Of a stretch of DNA of 64,000 nucleotides, positions 11,671 to 23,277 are shown piece after piece. The stretch lies in assembly GCA_032622095.1 (NCBI GenBank), contig CP136064.1, positions 260,441,863-260,505,862 on the forward strand, given 5' to 3'. Numbering within the stretch: the first letter of the stretch is position 1; the number at the start of each line of letters is the position of its first letter. Source of the stretch: Siphonodentalium dalli (lineage: Eukaryota; Mollusca; Scaphopoda; Gadilida; Siphonodentaliidae). The position numbers and the translations under genes were made by a program. The notes beneath the pieces were generated by a model that did not search any database, was not told the DNA's origin, and saw nothing but the letters and a program-made list of their open reading frames with translations.

Positions 11671-12428
11671 GCTAAGCAATTTCACTCCCCAAAAGAAAAC
11701 CCTTTTCTGGAAGGTTTATAGAGCCTTGGGGAGATGATGTGGTATATATATACTATGGTTTTAGCCCCGTGTATTTCTTCGCTGATTTTAAATCCTTGCG
11801 GAGATAAAATGTTGCATCTGTCCTGTATATATATACTATGGTATTAGCCCCGTATATTGTCTGTTCGTTCACAAATGGTTTATATAGCATACGGGGTTAA
11901 TATATACCATAGTATATGCCAGATCTTCTCCCCAAGAATCTATATTACTTCGCTGATTTTAAATCCTTGTGGGGATTAAATGTTGCGCTTCTCCTTTATA
12001 TATACTATGGTATTAACCCCGTATATGATATTAAACCATTTTTGAATTTACATAGAATATACGGGGCTAATACCATAGTATATATACAGGACAGATGCAA
12101 CACGTTCTCCTCCGCGCAAGGATTTCAAATCAGCGAAGTAATATAGATTCTTGTGGAAATGATGTGGCATATATATATATACTATGGTATTAACCCTGTA
12201 TGCTATATAAACCATTTGTGAACGAACAGACAATATACGGGGCTAATACCATAGTATATATATACAGGACAGATGCAACATTTTAAAATGCAAGGATTTA
12301 AAATCAGCGAAGAAATACACGGGGCTAAAACCATAGTATATATATACCACATCATCTCCCCAATGCTCTATAAACCTTCCAGAAAAGGGTTTTCTTTTGG
12401 GGAGTGAAATTGCTTAGCAAAAAGGGGC
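11665..12428. repeat. Giant palindrome of about 760 bp
   Basis: Left-arm landmarks 'gctaagcaatttcactcccc', 'ttctggaaggttta' and 'actatggttttagcccc' reappear inverted at 12310-12425. The centre is near 12040. Within the arms, smaller inverted motifs (ccatagtatatata, tacgggg, gcgaagaaatac) recur, so arms contain secondary hairpins. No coding frame or transposase is seen. Confidence 0.85.
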
Positions 12429-12682
12429 TCGGAATGTTTTGGGGGTAAACATAAATGATAGACACACTTTGACGGGGGTAATCCATAATCAAATAACCCC
12501 GTTCGAATAATTTAGATTTGGAGACATACATCGCAGCAGTTGTAATTTCACTAGACCTATATATTACAAAATTTTACTGATAATCACGAACCGATATAAG
12601 TTGGCTTATTAGAAAATAAATGCTCTTTATTGGCGGAATAACGAGCACACTCAAGTATATATACTTGGTATGTGGTATAAGA

Positions 12683-13051
12683 TATTGCTGTACTGGCGGA
12701 GTAACTGGCACACTCAGGGATATTTGACATACGGTAGAGGTGGTTAACACCACTGACAGATATATCGATCCTTGCGCCAAGTGTCAATTGTTAATAAAGA
12801 GCGTTTTATTCAAAGGAACGCGATATTGACGAAGTAACGGACACGCTATATATAGTAATATTATCTCCTATACATATATATAGCGTGTCCGTTAATTTGT
12901 CAATAGCGCGTTCCCTAGAATGAAACATGCTCTTTATTAACACTTGGTGCATGGATCGATATATCTGGCAGTGGTGTTAACCATCTCTACCGTATGTAAA
13001 ATATCCTCGAGTATGCCCTTTACTCCGCCAGTAGAGCAATATAGAGGAATA
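12683..13051. repeat. Second palindrome, about 370 bp
   Basis: The left arm 'tattgctgtactggcgga' pairs with 'tccgccagtagagcaata' at the right. 'gacatacggtagaggtggtt' pairs with 'accatctctaccgtatgt', and 'taacggacacgctatata' with 'tatatagcgtgtccgtta' at the centre near 12865. A direct repeat 'ggcggaataacgagcacact' lies outside it, near 12631 and 13082. Confidence 0.8.
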
Positions 13052-13251
13052 CGTTGTTTAATCAAGTAATATTAACACGTTGGCGGAATAACGAGCACAC
13101 TATGGGATAATAGTAAAAGTTGCATTTTTATATTTTTACAGAACATTTGAAGAGTAACCATTTGAACAGCAATTGAACAAGAAGAGTCGCGGACATACGA
13201 AACTATCACCGTACATAATATACGCAAGGGTCGCAGGAGGATAAATATGTA

Positions 13252-13386
13252 CATTCATCGGAAAGCTCTCACATATGTACAGCTTGCCAATAAATGGCAA
13301 CAAGCCATATTTCCGACTAAATCCTGAAAAAATACCCGTAATTCAGCTGTGGTTAAGTGGTCAATTACTTTGGACATTTACTGTAT
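13252..13386. mobile_element. Right half of a split foldback E element
   Basis: It contains the loop motif 'tcatcggaaagctctc' and the right arm 'ggcaacaagccatatttccg', 'agctgtggttaagtggtcaa', ending near TTACTGTA. The pairing left arm is the third 175-bp unit at 11609-11665. The simplest reading is that about 1.6 kb of palindromic DNA now separates the two halves. Confidence 0.6.
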
Positions 13387-14005
13387 TATGTATTTTATAA
13401 TTTATATCTTATTTAGAAGAAAACAATCGTATCACACGTGGACTTTTATATTTCATCCAATTTAATGTAGTCACGGTAAGTGTCGAGTTCGCTGCATTTT
13501 CATTCTGGGCGACATGGCAATTGTGATATGCAACTTTATCGGTAACGCTTCCAATTGTAAAATGATTGGCTACCAGTGCAATACAAATTATTTGTCGTGA
13601 CCTGGTAAAATGGTCTGTCCCATGCTTTATTGCCGGTCAGGTTCACCCATGCAAACAATTTATACCTGACCTATTAAGCAATAATAGCTTTTGCCAGCGG
13701 AGTGCTCTGAATGTGTACTCGCTGAGCGAATTAGTAATTATCACTGGGGGCGTTACTGATAAAGCAGTCTGTCGCGTCGCCCAATCTTTCGCCCGATATG
13801 ACTGCGCTGTGAACTCGACACTTGCCCTGACTGGCTGGCGACCTAAAGCCATAGTATGCCATCCGAATAGTAGCTAAGATGTATTTAGATAGAATTATCA
13901 AAAGAATTTGACAGATTCGGGTGTATTTTAAGAGAATCGAGTGGAGAAATCTTGGTGATAATTCCAGAAAATAAAGATGGCGGAGAATCACAATGATACT
14001 ACCCA

Positions 14006-15020
14006 CAATTCACCAGGGGTTCCCAATGGGTTACACATTATTTTCACTCTATCAAATTATTTATATTTTCAACAACAAGTGACTTTAAGTTTACAATTTC
14101 AGCCTGTCCTGACTCTATCGATACGATATATCACATTTTCAAAAACATATTATACACCGGTGACGTTAACTTTACAATTTAAGCATCTACGTAATTCTAT
14201 CGGTACGATTGAGTAAGGTACAAATAAAAATATCCAAGAATACACCAGGGGCTCCCAATAGGTGATATATTATTTTCAGGCTATCAGATTATTTATATTT
14301 TCAACAACATATTATTACACTGGTGACTTTAAGTTCACAATTTCAGCCTGTCCTGACCCTATGGATACGATTTATCATATTTTCAAAAACATATTATACA
14401 CCGGTGCCGTTAACTTTACAATTTCAGCATATACGTGATTCTATTGGTACGATTGAGTAAGGTACAAAAAATCTCCAAGAATACTTTCGTCCAGTCCACC
14501 ACACAATATCAAAATCACCGAAACTAGATACACCACATGTGGTGTAATGACCTTGAGGGCGTTACCATTTCTGACTATGGTTTTCTTGTTAATTACGCGC
14601 GTTACCATTTCTGACATTGTATTGGTTTTCTTGCCACAGGTGTACTCTCAATCGCAACTTTTCTGTATTATTTGCTACGGAAATCACCGAGGTTTGCCGA
14701 TTGGTGTACTCTGTGCTTGAAAATATAATAACCACTGGTCTATAGGTCGATGTAAAAGCTGTAGTGCTACTCCTAATGGGTCGCTTTAAAAGCTGTAGTC
14801 TTACCCCAAATGCGGTATCAATAATGGTTATTTTGGGTTTTTTGTTATAAGTTATGCCTAAAAATAATAAGTAAGTCCTATATTTGATTTTAGTTTACTT
14901 TATTTGATTTTAGTTTACTTTATTTTACTTTAGTTTATTTATTTAGTTTAGTAAAAAGGAAATAGTATTCAATTAACTGATATCCTGAAAATAATTTATA
15001 AGCCATTGGGAGCCCCTGGG
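14006..15020. repeat. Inverted-repeat element with two tandem 240-bp units
   Basis: Units begin at 'ccaggggttcccaa' (about 14010) and 'ccaggggctcccaa' (about 14249). Each has sub-blocks 'ttttcaacaaca..tgactttaag' and 'acaccggtg.cgttaacttt'. The same end appears inverted at 14990-15015 ('ttgggagcccctgg' preceded by 'tatcctgaaaataattta'). A TIR-bounded element is likely. The middle contains 'cgttaccatttctgac' twice and simple (TTTAGTTTAC)n. Confidence 0.6.
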
Positions 15021-16849
15021 GTAGGGAAGTGAATTATGGGTAATTTTAATTGGAGTGCGCATGCCTGTTCTGTTGGAGTAATCGCGATCTTATATTTTCT
15101 GGTCATATACACAATGTGTTTGTACCGATGCATGTATCGTGACTCAACTCATTTTCGTGGTCATATAGGCCCTATATAACCTATGATCACGAAAACAAGC
15201 AGTCGCGAAATCTGATAGAATTCCCGGAATCGTACATTCACTTTCAATAGTATACATTCTCTGAATCTGCGGAATTCCCAAAATTGTACTTTCACTTTCA
15301 ATAGGATTCTCCGAATTTGATAGAATTTTCACTTTCACTGTTCGTTTTTATCACGTAAAGCGACCTTAGTTGACACAGATATAGGATACACTGGCTGAGT
15401 CCATGACAAAGGTTTATGTAGCATTGCTTCTTTCATTTAATTAAAGCTCACCTCGTTAAAACGCATGTTAATCGTATTTGTTTACAAATTGCATTTCAGT
15501 TTTGACAAACTATTTATTGAGGCAGAAGTCAGTTTGTTTGAAGCGAATGTTATCTCACTTGACCCCTGAACTGAAAATTTCCGTAACCGATTCGTACAAA
15601 GATAATTGATAACGGCAATATTTAATAAATTATTTACCTTGTTTATGACAAACGTTCTTGATTATTATACATAGATGTATGGCCAATTACTTATAGTATA
15701 TTAGCCTGTGAATGAGAAAAAAAAATTGTACCCTAAAAACCAAACAGATATCAGTATAATTAGCAATTGCTTTATCGATAAAACCACGTGCGTCTTGTTT
15801 CTATTCTCGTAGGATACCTTGATCCTGGTAATAAACATTCTGATTCATTGTAGACGGGAGCTATTTATCTCGTTATGTAACTTCTAGGTGTCGGGTAAAC
15901 GGGGATACTCGTACTGTGCTGAATCCCACTCGGATCGGACTCGAGTGGTAACAAAAATGGCAATACAGCACAACCACTATAACTATATATACCTGTGTAA
16001 ACACATATAAGCACATTGTGTTGAAACTAATGTATTTGCACGTTACATGATCAATGCAATGTCAAGAGGCACTAGACAAAATAAATTTTAAAGCTGCCTG
16101 ACTTTTAATGTTTAGTATAGTTTATTGCCAAATCAAAAATTAACACGAAACAGGCAAAACAAAGAACATAATTATTATATAGATAATATACAGAAGAAAT
16201 ACAGTTGCGATCCCATCACGCGCACCATCACAACACAAGTGTGAATGGTTGAATGCGTCGTCTGTTATATACTGTTATATACCTATAACATTTATAAATT
16301 TGTGAATACATCGCACTGAAGTCTGCCAGATAAAAGCCTTTATTAGGGATTTGGGGATGGCCCCAGGTGGATTTGAAAGGGCAGTATTGGAAGCCAAAGT
16401 TTTAAAATCCGTATCTCTGCCACTTTAGACTGGCCACATATTCAAACAAATCCATATAATAGATTATATGATTACAGATACCACCTCACTTTATAAATAT
16501 TAGTAATCGTTGACAAGCTACATGTAGGCTGCTTAGTACACATGGGATTCCATCCATTATATAAATTGAAATTTAATGACCCCACCCCCATTCTCCCCAG
16601 TTATTTGTTTATCAAACATATCAGATAAGATCAGATGATTACCACCCACACAAGACTTGGTAATGTGAAATAATGAAAAGACTGCCAGTGTTTCATAACA
16701 GGGGTGTTTGACCCATCAATGGGTAAGGGCAAGAATACCAATGTGGTGTGGTGACTCGGGGTACCCCGGCAGATGTTATTACAGCATTTTAAGTAAAAAC
16801 AATTGTTGTTAAATTGAGCAAGGTGGAAAATCTAAAAAATTAATTTGAC
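15021..16849. other. No gene recognised
   Basis: AT-rich sequence without a supported exon, RNA gene or clear element ends. A short near-duplicate 'ttcactttcaatag' occurs at about 15236 and 15290. Confidence 0.35.
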
Positions 16850-17275
16850 CCTGTGACCCCATTTGAATAAATCTAAATTCCAGTCAACCAAGGACCCACC
16901 ATGCACAAATTAACACAATATAAGCTAAATAGGCCAAATGGTTCTTGAGAAGTCATCATTTTAAGAATTACTACAAAGGGAAAGAGTTATGGCCCTGGCT
17001 TCACACGTATTTGGTCTGGTAACCCTATTTAAACAATCTGAATCCTTGTCACAAGATCCTCCATAACAAATATAAGCTAAATATGTAGATTTGTAGAAGT
17101 CGCTTTAAGAATTACTATGGAGGGAAAATCTGAATGCGAGTTACCTAGAGAACATCCACACCAAATATGAACCCATTCGTTCTTATGGTTCTGGAGAAGA
17201 CAATGATTGTTGACAGATGACGAGGGATGACTATAGCTCCATCGGAGATTGCGTCTCAGGTGAGCTAAACAGGCA
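16850..17275 (+). repeat. Dispersed repeat ending 'caggtgagctaaa'
   Basis: Tandem-like units carry 'gaattactat(g/a)gaggga', 'accaaatatgaacc' and 'ttctggagaaga'. The end is 'gacgagggatgactatagct' then 'ggtgagctaaac'. It resembles repeats common in mollusc genomes; that family statement comes from general knowledge and was not searched. Confidence 0.5.
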
Positions 17276-17353
17276 TTTGTATTTATCAGAGTTCTGGAAT
17301 GGGGAAAGAAATGTTAGGAAAATGTTGATTGCGTTATCTTAACACTAAACTAT

Positions 17354-18260
17354 TTAAAGGTACTCAATCCGATTCGATAATCAGATTCCAACAAGGATGA
17401 CAACACTTTTTTAAATGCTGCTTCAGCTATCAGAATATATTAAAGGTACTCAATCCGTAAAGAGGGTCCCCATCTCAACAACAACAATCCGATCAGAGGG
17501 TCCTATATTACTATTTCTTTGGCTTTGGGGGTAAAAAATATTTGATTCTAGTCGAGGAACCCATCAAACAAAGCTCAGAGTTATTAGATATTGATTTTTG
17601 AAATTTGTTAATTGCTCGAGATGAGTACTAATAACTGCCGTCAATTTGGTAACCTGCTCGAGATTTTACGCCAAAACTCTATTCAAACAGACAAGGATGG
17701 ATAACTCTATAATCAAGTGGTAATAATAACGAAATTTTGACTGTCTTCTTATCTGGGCCAGAAAGAATTCCCGATAATGAAAAATAATAGATTTCTAAAA
17801 TCGATATCTAACAAATCTGAGCTTTGATGGGTGACTTCCTCGACTCGAATCAAATATTTTTGACCCCCGAAGCCATTGAAATAGTAATTGAGAGGAGTTT
17901 TATCGGATTGAGTACCTTTAATTGCCCAAAAATAATGTTAACCACAGTCAACTAGAGTATAAAATTGCCTGAAACATGTTATTTATCAACATGTTATTTG
18001 AAGAAATTTGGCCTTGTTATCAACACAAAGCCTCTTGATTTTAGAGTTATCCATCCTCATCCGCAATTTGTTCTGACACCGTTGGCGCTTGTCGACTTTT
18101 TACTGGGCCACTTACAAGTCTCGATGGTGAAAAATAATAGATTTAAAAAATTAATATCTAATAACTCTGAGCTTTGATAGGTGGGTTTCTCGACTCAAAT
18201 CCAATTTTTTTTTACGCCCGAATACAATAAATAGTAATTGGGGCGTTTAATCAGATTATG
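17354..18260 (+). mobile_element. Older TTAA-H element, split by a younger copy
   Basis: A left end ('ttaaaggtactcaatccgat') lies at 17354-17439. Its continuation resumes at 17932 ('ttgcccaaaaataatg') and runs to about 18260. The related partial copy at 18355 reads straight through ('cgattaattacaacaaaata'), so the intervening 17440-17931 element inserted at a TTAA. Confidence 0.65.
17440..17931 (+). mobile_element. TTAA-H MITE, copy 2 (nested)
   Basis: This 492-bp element has TTAA at each end and termini 'aggtactcaatccg' / 'cggattgagtacct'. The internal block order matches 33249-33723. It is inserted in the older H element. Confidence 0.85.
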
Positions 18261-18354
18261 CAATTTCACATACTAGATTATCTTCCCATGGTACAGTTTA
18301 AATTTTTACGTGACAGCTGACAAATAATTAAACAGGCACTCAAATGATCTAAAA

Positions 18355-18540
18355 TTAAAGGTACTCAATCTGATCAGATGGTCCCCAAATCATCAAGTTA
18401 CAACAATTCGTCAAAATACGCTTTTGTTATCAGAATCGATTAATTACAACAAAATAATGCTAACCGCCGTCAGCTATAGTATAAAATTTCCTAAATCGCT
18501 TATTTATCGACATGTTGTTCAATGAAATATGGCCATAGAC
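18355..18540 (+). mobile_element. TTAA-H fragment
   Basis: Left terminus 'ttaaaggtactcaatctga', then sequence collinear with the old element at 17354/17932. The right end is missing. It serves as an in-window empty site for the 17440 insertion. Confidence 0.65.
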
Positions 18541-19039
18541 GTATCCAGGCTGTTTTTCATACCGTTTACAGGATTGGGCGCCTGTAGGCGCCCCAAAAAA
18601 AAAAAAAAAATTCATTTTTTTTTCAATTCAGGTCCCAATTCATATCATAACAAGATATATATATTTATATATATTGATATAAGACATGTAAGTTTACAAA
18701 AAAGATTTAACTTAAGTTTAACAGTTGGAATAATACTGTAAATTATGTTTGGCTTTATCTAGCTTTCATCTGTGAAAACTTCAAATAGTTAACCCTTCAG
18801 ACTTCAGTATTTCAATCAAATTCAAGTGAAATTACACAATACAGTAGAGAAACAGTGACAATTTGATCAAGTAAACCGGGTTATCATGTGGGATCTCATA
18901 AATACCATTGAATAATTAACATAGAGATTACTCAGATTAGTACTACTAGTAATAAAAGGTCGGCCGACCACAGTGTTCCCCGAGAACGTGGCAAGTCGAT
19001 GGCCGCTTTGTTAAAGAATTTTTTTTAAATGTCGATGGC

Positions 19040-19385
19040 CGCTTTGTTAAAGAAATTAAACCAGAGTTTCAAATCTCTACATTTAAAACTGTAGGAGGAG
19101 TCGATTACACCTTGAAGGTACCCAATCTCATCCAAAAGGCAAAAATGTTCCAAATTTTCTAAGTCAAAAACCCCCCGAAAATATGGAAAAAATTATATTT
19201 TTGATTAGTTATATAGATGTTGCAAATCACCAACATGTTAGGAACAATATCCCAGAGTTTCAAATCTCTACGTTTAAAACTGTAGGAGGAGTTGATTACA
19301 CCATGAAGGTACCCAATCTCAGACGGACAGACGGACGAGGGTCATTTCTATAGTCCTCCGACGGAAACGTCGGGGGACAATTACT
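19040..19385 (+). repeat. Dispersed repeat ending 'gtcgggggacaatta' (copy 1, two units)
   Basis: Two units carry 'agagtttcaaatctctac', 'aaaactgtaggaggag' and 'accatgaaggtacccaatct'. A GACGGAC stretch and a 3' hairpin (cctccgacggaaacgtcggggg) close the copy. A related copy lies at 21225-21395. Confidence 0.6.
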
Positions 19386-20040
19386 ACATGTAACTTAATA
19401 GGCATTATTTCTGTACTACTATTATATTATGAATGTGTCTCTCACTTGAATTTTAGAAAATAGCCTATTATATGAATTACAGTGATAATGGTCTCATTTC
19501 AAGCAGGATAAGCATAATCCATTGAACAAAAGATATTTGACAATAACTTATAATTAGCATTTCCAATCCATACATATATAAAACAAATTCCAAAGTTATG
19601 CTTCAGAAACTTGATCAAAATGAACTCTCAGTAAAATTCAAAATACTGACTCCAAGAGCTCTAGATTAGCTCTCAATGGGGAGTCAATGCATTGGATTTA
19701 AAAAAAAAAAATTCCAGTGGGAGACCACCCCCCCCACCATCACCAGGGGGATACCACCTCCCAAACTTCCCTCGCTCATGTATTTGGGATATGCCTTCGG
19801 TATATCATTGCCCAAAAACAGGTGTCCCCAAAAAATCCCTGGATATGTCACTGATGGCCATATTATCACTTGGCTATCAACAAAAATTTGGCCGTATTAC
19901 CACTTGATTTTAGAGTTGGTTTGAAGACTTGTTTCTGGGCCACAACTAATTACACATTTTGAGAAATAAATAATTTCAAAAATCGACATATGATCACTTT
20001 GATGGGTGGATTCCTCAACTCGAATCAAACATTTTTACCA

Positions 20041-20059
20041 CCCCCCCCCCCCCCCCCCG
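20041..20059 (+). repeat. Poly-C tract inside a TTAA-H-like fragment
   Basis: About 19 C. The flanks (19895-20040 'ccacttgattttagagtt', 'ctcgaatcaaacattttt') are family H internal sequence, where the usual spelling is a short 'gaccccc' block, so the run is an expansion. Confidence 0.7.
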
Positions 20060-20213
20060 AAGCCAAAGACATAAATTGTGGTTTTCAAACGAGCCATGTA
20101 GGTTTAAAAGAAATCTCAACACAGATTGATATAGATATATTTATTGTTTTGTTTTTTTGCTATAGTTCTCATACATTATGGCCATTGAGGCAAAACAAGT
20201 GTTACGGGTAACA

Positions 20214-20412
20214 TACAGTAATGGCCTAAATAATCAACTCCTTAACCACAACACAATGATGGGTAATTTTTCAGGATTTAGTCGGAAATATGGCTTGTTG
20301 CCCTCAGTGAGTTTTCCGATGAATGGCAACAAGCCATATTTCTGACTAAATCCTGAAAATTACCCATAATTCTGCTGTGGTTAAGGAGTCGATTATTTAT
20401 GGCATTACTGTA
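20214..20412. mobile_element. Foldback E element
   Basis: It has TA at each end, CAGTAATGGCC on the left and GGCATTACTG on the right. Arms of about 90 nt meet around 'tcagtgagttttccgatga'. TACAGT ends with TA target sites are typical of Tc1/mariner-type MITEs. Confidence 0.85.
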
Positions 20413-20526
20413 ACATACACTACCCATAACATACTATAAAATAAATTCAACAAAATATTGCTGCTTGACTGAATATTTGTGCACTAATAAAGCTAGAAGA
20501 CTCGTTACATCTCAGTCAGTTATATT

Positions 20527-20935
20527 CACCGCTGCTAATAGCGTCCGTCATTTGCAGAATGAGGTCTCCAGAGGGTGAATTTAGTGACACTATCCCGCAC
20601 AGTGGGTTTGTGCACCAAATTCACCCTCTGGCAACCTCATTCTGCTTAGGCCTCAACTGCTATGGGAGACCTAGGATCAGATTGAAGTTCCCCAGTTGAA
20701 GTTGGTGATGTTCACCCATTCGTCACCTCAATTTTCCATTTTATCTTCTGCAAATTAGGTGATATAGAAACTTCCCAGAAGGGGGAAGTAACTAAAAAAA
20801 AATTAATTTGAGACTACAGACACTTCCCAGAAGATGAGGCCTAAGTGGAGTGAGATCCCCAGAGGGTGAAATTGGTGATGCTAACCCTCTGGGGACCTCA
20901 TTATGCAAATGACAGACACACTATTTGCGTGCTTG
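20527..20935. mobile_element. hAT-like MITE G, copy 1
   Basis: Flanked by identical 8-mers gttatatt at 20519-20526 and 20936-20943. Ends carry inverted 'gtcatttgcagaatgaggtc' / 'gacctcattatgcaaatgac' sequence. Two 'agagggtgaa' hairpin modules flank a unique centre that is shared with copies at 41.7 and 46.0 kb. No transposase. Confidence 0.88.
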
Positions 20936-21224
20936 GTTATATTATCAGTGATTAGATCATCCAACTCAAGTGTTAGGCCACAAAAAATCTAAAAATGTAT
21001 TTATGGCAGGTGGGTATATTGAAAAGAAATGTCTGCTCACAAATATCATTATGGACAAGTTAGAAATTTAAAGTAGTACGTTAATATATAATATACCAAT
21101 TTCATCGCGGGATAATCTTTGTCAGCTAAACATTTTGTCTGTTATTGCACAATTTATGAAATGCACACATATTTCTAACATGCGTTTCTAAGATAAAAGA
21201 TAAATAATTTTTCCGTCATCTATA

Positions 21225-21395
21225 TACATGTTGCACATCTTCAATATATGGGCAACAATATATTCTGAAGTTTCAAATCTCTGGGATGAAATCTGTAGGA
21301 GATGATTACACCATGAAGGTACTCAAAAGTGTGACGGGCGAACAGACGGAGCCCGTTTCTATGGCCCCCCAAAATTAATTTTTCGGGGGACAATA
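21225..21395 (+). repeat. Dispersed repeat ending 'cgggggacaata' (copy 2)
   Basis: A single unit collinear with 19200-19385: 'agtttcaaatctctggg', 'ctgtaggaga', 'gattacaccatgaaggta', a GACGGA block and 'ttcgggggacaata'. Confidence 0.6.
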
Positions 21396-21579
21396 ATTAC
21401 AACTTGGTGGATTTAATACTTGCTTAGAGTAGCCACTTCATTCAGCCTTAGAATTCTTGGTGAACTTGTTTGCCGAGCAAACCTACATGTGTTTCTTTGT
21501 CTACTTATATTATCATTATTCAAACGAAGAATGGACCATTCCAATGTAAACTTGTAGATCCGAATGGGAGAATAAATTC

Positions 21580-21941
21580 AATATTTCACCCTTTCTTTAC
21601 TAAATGGATTCTCCCATTCAGTTATAAAATTATGCATTGGAATGGTCTATTATTCACGTGGAGAGGTATTCAAGAAATATGAGTGGATGACAGACAATAG
21701 AGTGCAGAAGGAATCCTATTCATTGGTGGAAATGTTGATATGTGTAACTGAATATAGTGTGGCATATGCCGTGTCACCAATTAACCGTGTCACCATAGGT
21801 AAATTGTTATGGTGTCCACCTTACTAGAATAATACATATCCTATCCGTAATCGTAATAGTGTTTTGTGAAAGGTCTTATGTAAATATTTCCATTGGTATA
21901 ACTACTCGTCAATGAGTACTTAGTAAATAAAGGGTTAAAGG
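21580..21941 (+). mobile_element. TTAA-K MITE, copy 1
   Basis: The left end is 'caccctttctttactaaatg' (TTAA degenerate); the right end is 'taaataaagggttaa'. Internal landmarks are 'ggattctcccattcagttat' and 'actactcgtcaatgag', shared with 22748, 30765 and 48800. The open frame at 21470-21827 is repeat-derived. Confidence 0.6.
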
Positions 21942-22234
21942 GATAACTCAACATGGAGAGCACAAATGTAATTTGAATCAGATGTTCGCAAAGTACTTAT
22001 TTATGGTGATAGCAATTAAGTTTGTCAACAATACATGAGCAGTAGCCAAGTTGGATGACCCAAGATTGAGCTGCATTAAAGATTCTGTGGCAGAGCATTC
22101 TCTTCGAAAAGTGGGGGAGGTTTAAATATACATCTGTTCCAAACAAGCCTTTGAATGATATGTAACATGCATATTAACCAATTTAAAACATACAGGTTAG
22201 GCCTATCCCCTTTTTACAATAACTGACATTATTA

Positions 22235-22652
22235 TAGACCAAGTCTTCTTGGTCCACCAGTTGGGATATCGGTTGGGTTGATGCTGTTTTGGACAGAGTC
22301 CCATCATGTTAATATTCTATACCAGACATTCATTGAATCATTAATCATTAATCTGTCTTCAAAATGATATATCATTTACCATGATAGAAAATGGTAAAGT
22401 GATGATAAGATCGTTTAATATATTGTTTACATACATTTTCTGATAGCACAACAAATCAAAATTCTCTATGTTCATATACGCATAGTGTCCATTTCCCTTT
22501 ATATGAAGACATACAAGCAAGTTAACTCCTGCCCACGATTCTGGGCACAAAAAGTCTGTTATAAAAGAGTAACGGGATGGGACATGGTCTAAAACAGCAT
22601 CCAACTCAACCGATATCCCAAGCTGTTGTGGACCGAATCGACTTGGTCTAAC
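22235..22652. mobile_element. TIR MITE N, about 418 bp
   Basis: The left end 'gaccaagtcttcttggtcca' and right end 'tggaccgaatcgacttggtc' begin inverted repeats of roughly 75 bp (shared 'gggatatcggttg' and 'gatgctgtttt'). TA flanks both ends. A related piece lies at 51720-51880. An 81-codon minus frame inside is not supported as a gene. Confidence 0.75.
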
Positions 22653-22747
22653 ATGATTAATGAATACAGTAGGGTGACTATATATATTATAGCATCTAAG
22701 CCAGTCTTAAACTAGTAACTGACGTTAGAATGACTAAGTTTACAATC

Positions 22748-23277
22748 TTAACCCGTTCTTTACTAAATGGATTCTCCCACCCAGTTATAAAAGTGTACAA
22801 TGGAATGGTACATTATTCATCTGGAGGGGTTTGCAGGAAACATCAGATGATAATACAAATAAATTCTGTATTAACCCGTTCTTTACTAAATGGATTCTCC
22901 CACCCAGTTATAAAAGTGTACAATGGAATGGTACATTATTCATCTGGAGGGGTTTGCAGGAAACATCAGATGATAATACAAATAAATTCTGTCTTAACCG
23001 TTTCTTTACTAAATGGATTCTCCCACTCAGTCAGTGACTCAGTTATAAAAGTGTACATTGGAATGGTCTATTACTCATCTGAAGGGTTTTTTTTTTTTAG
23101 AAAAAAAAGAAGAGCATACGACAGATAATACAAGTACAGAAGGAGTCATATTTAATAGAGGGAAATGTTCAGATCATAAGTTCAACAAACGACTATATGT
23201 TGTTTTTTCAACTTATCATCTGAACATTTCCTAAGGGAACTACTCGTTGATGAGTATTTAATAAAGAAATGGTTGAC
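22748..23277 (+). mobile_element. TTAA-K element with 123-bp tandem triplication
   Basis: 'TTAACCCGTTCTTTACTAAATG' type starts recur at 22748, 22871 and 22994, exactly 123 bp apart. The rest of a K element follows and ends near 'gagtatttaataaagaaatg'. Because 123 is a multiple of three, a 132-codon open frame with a 41-residue repeat appears; I regard it as incidental. Confidence 0.75.

Noticed and set aside
13566-14006. Overlapping plus (103 codons) and minus (91 and 69 codons) frames
   Set aside because: Frames on both strands at similar length with no splice sites or domain recognised; neither can be preferred.
22359-22604. 81-codon minus frame
   Set aside because: It lies wholly inside the TIR-bounded MITE N and has no transposase-like motif.
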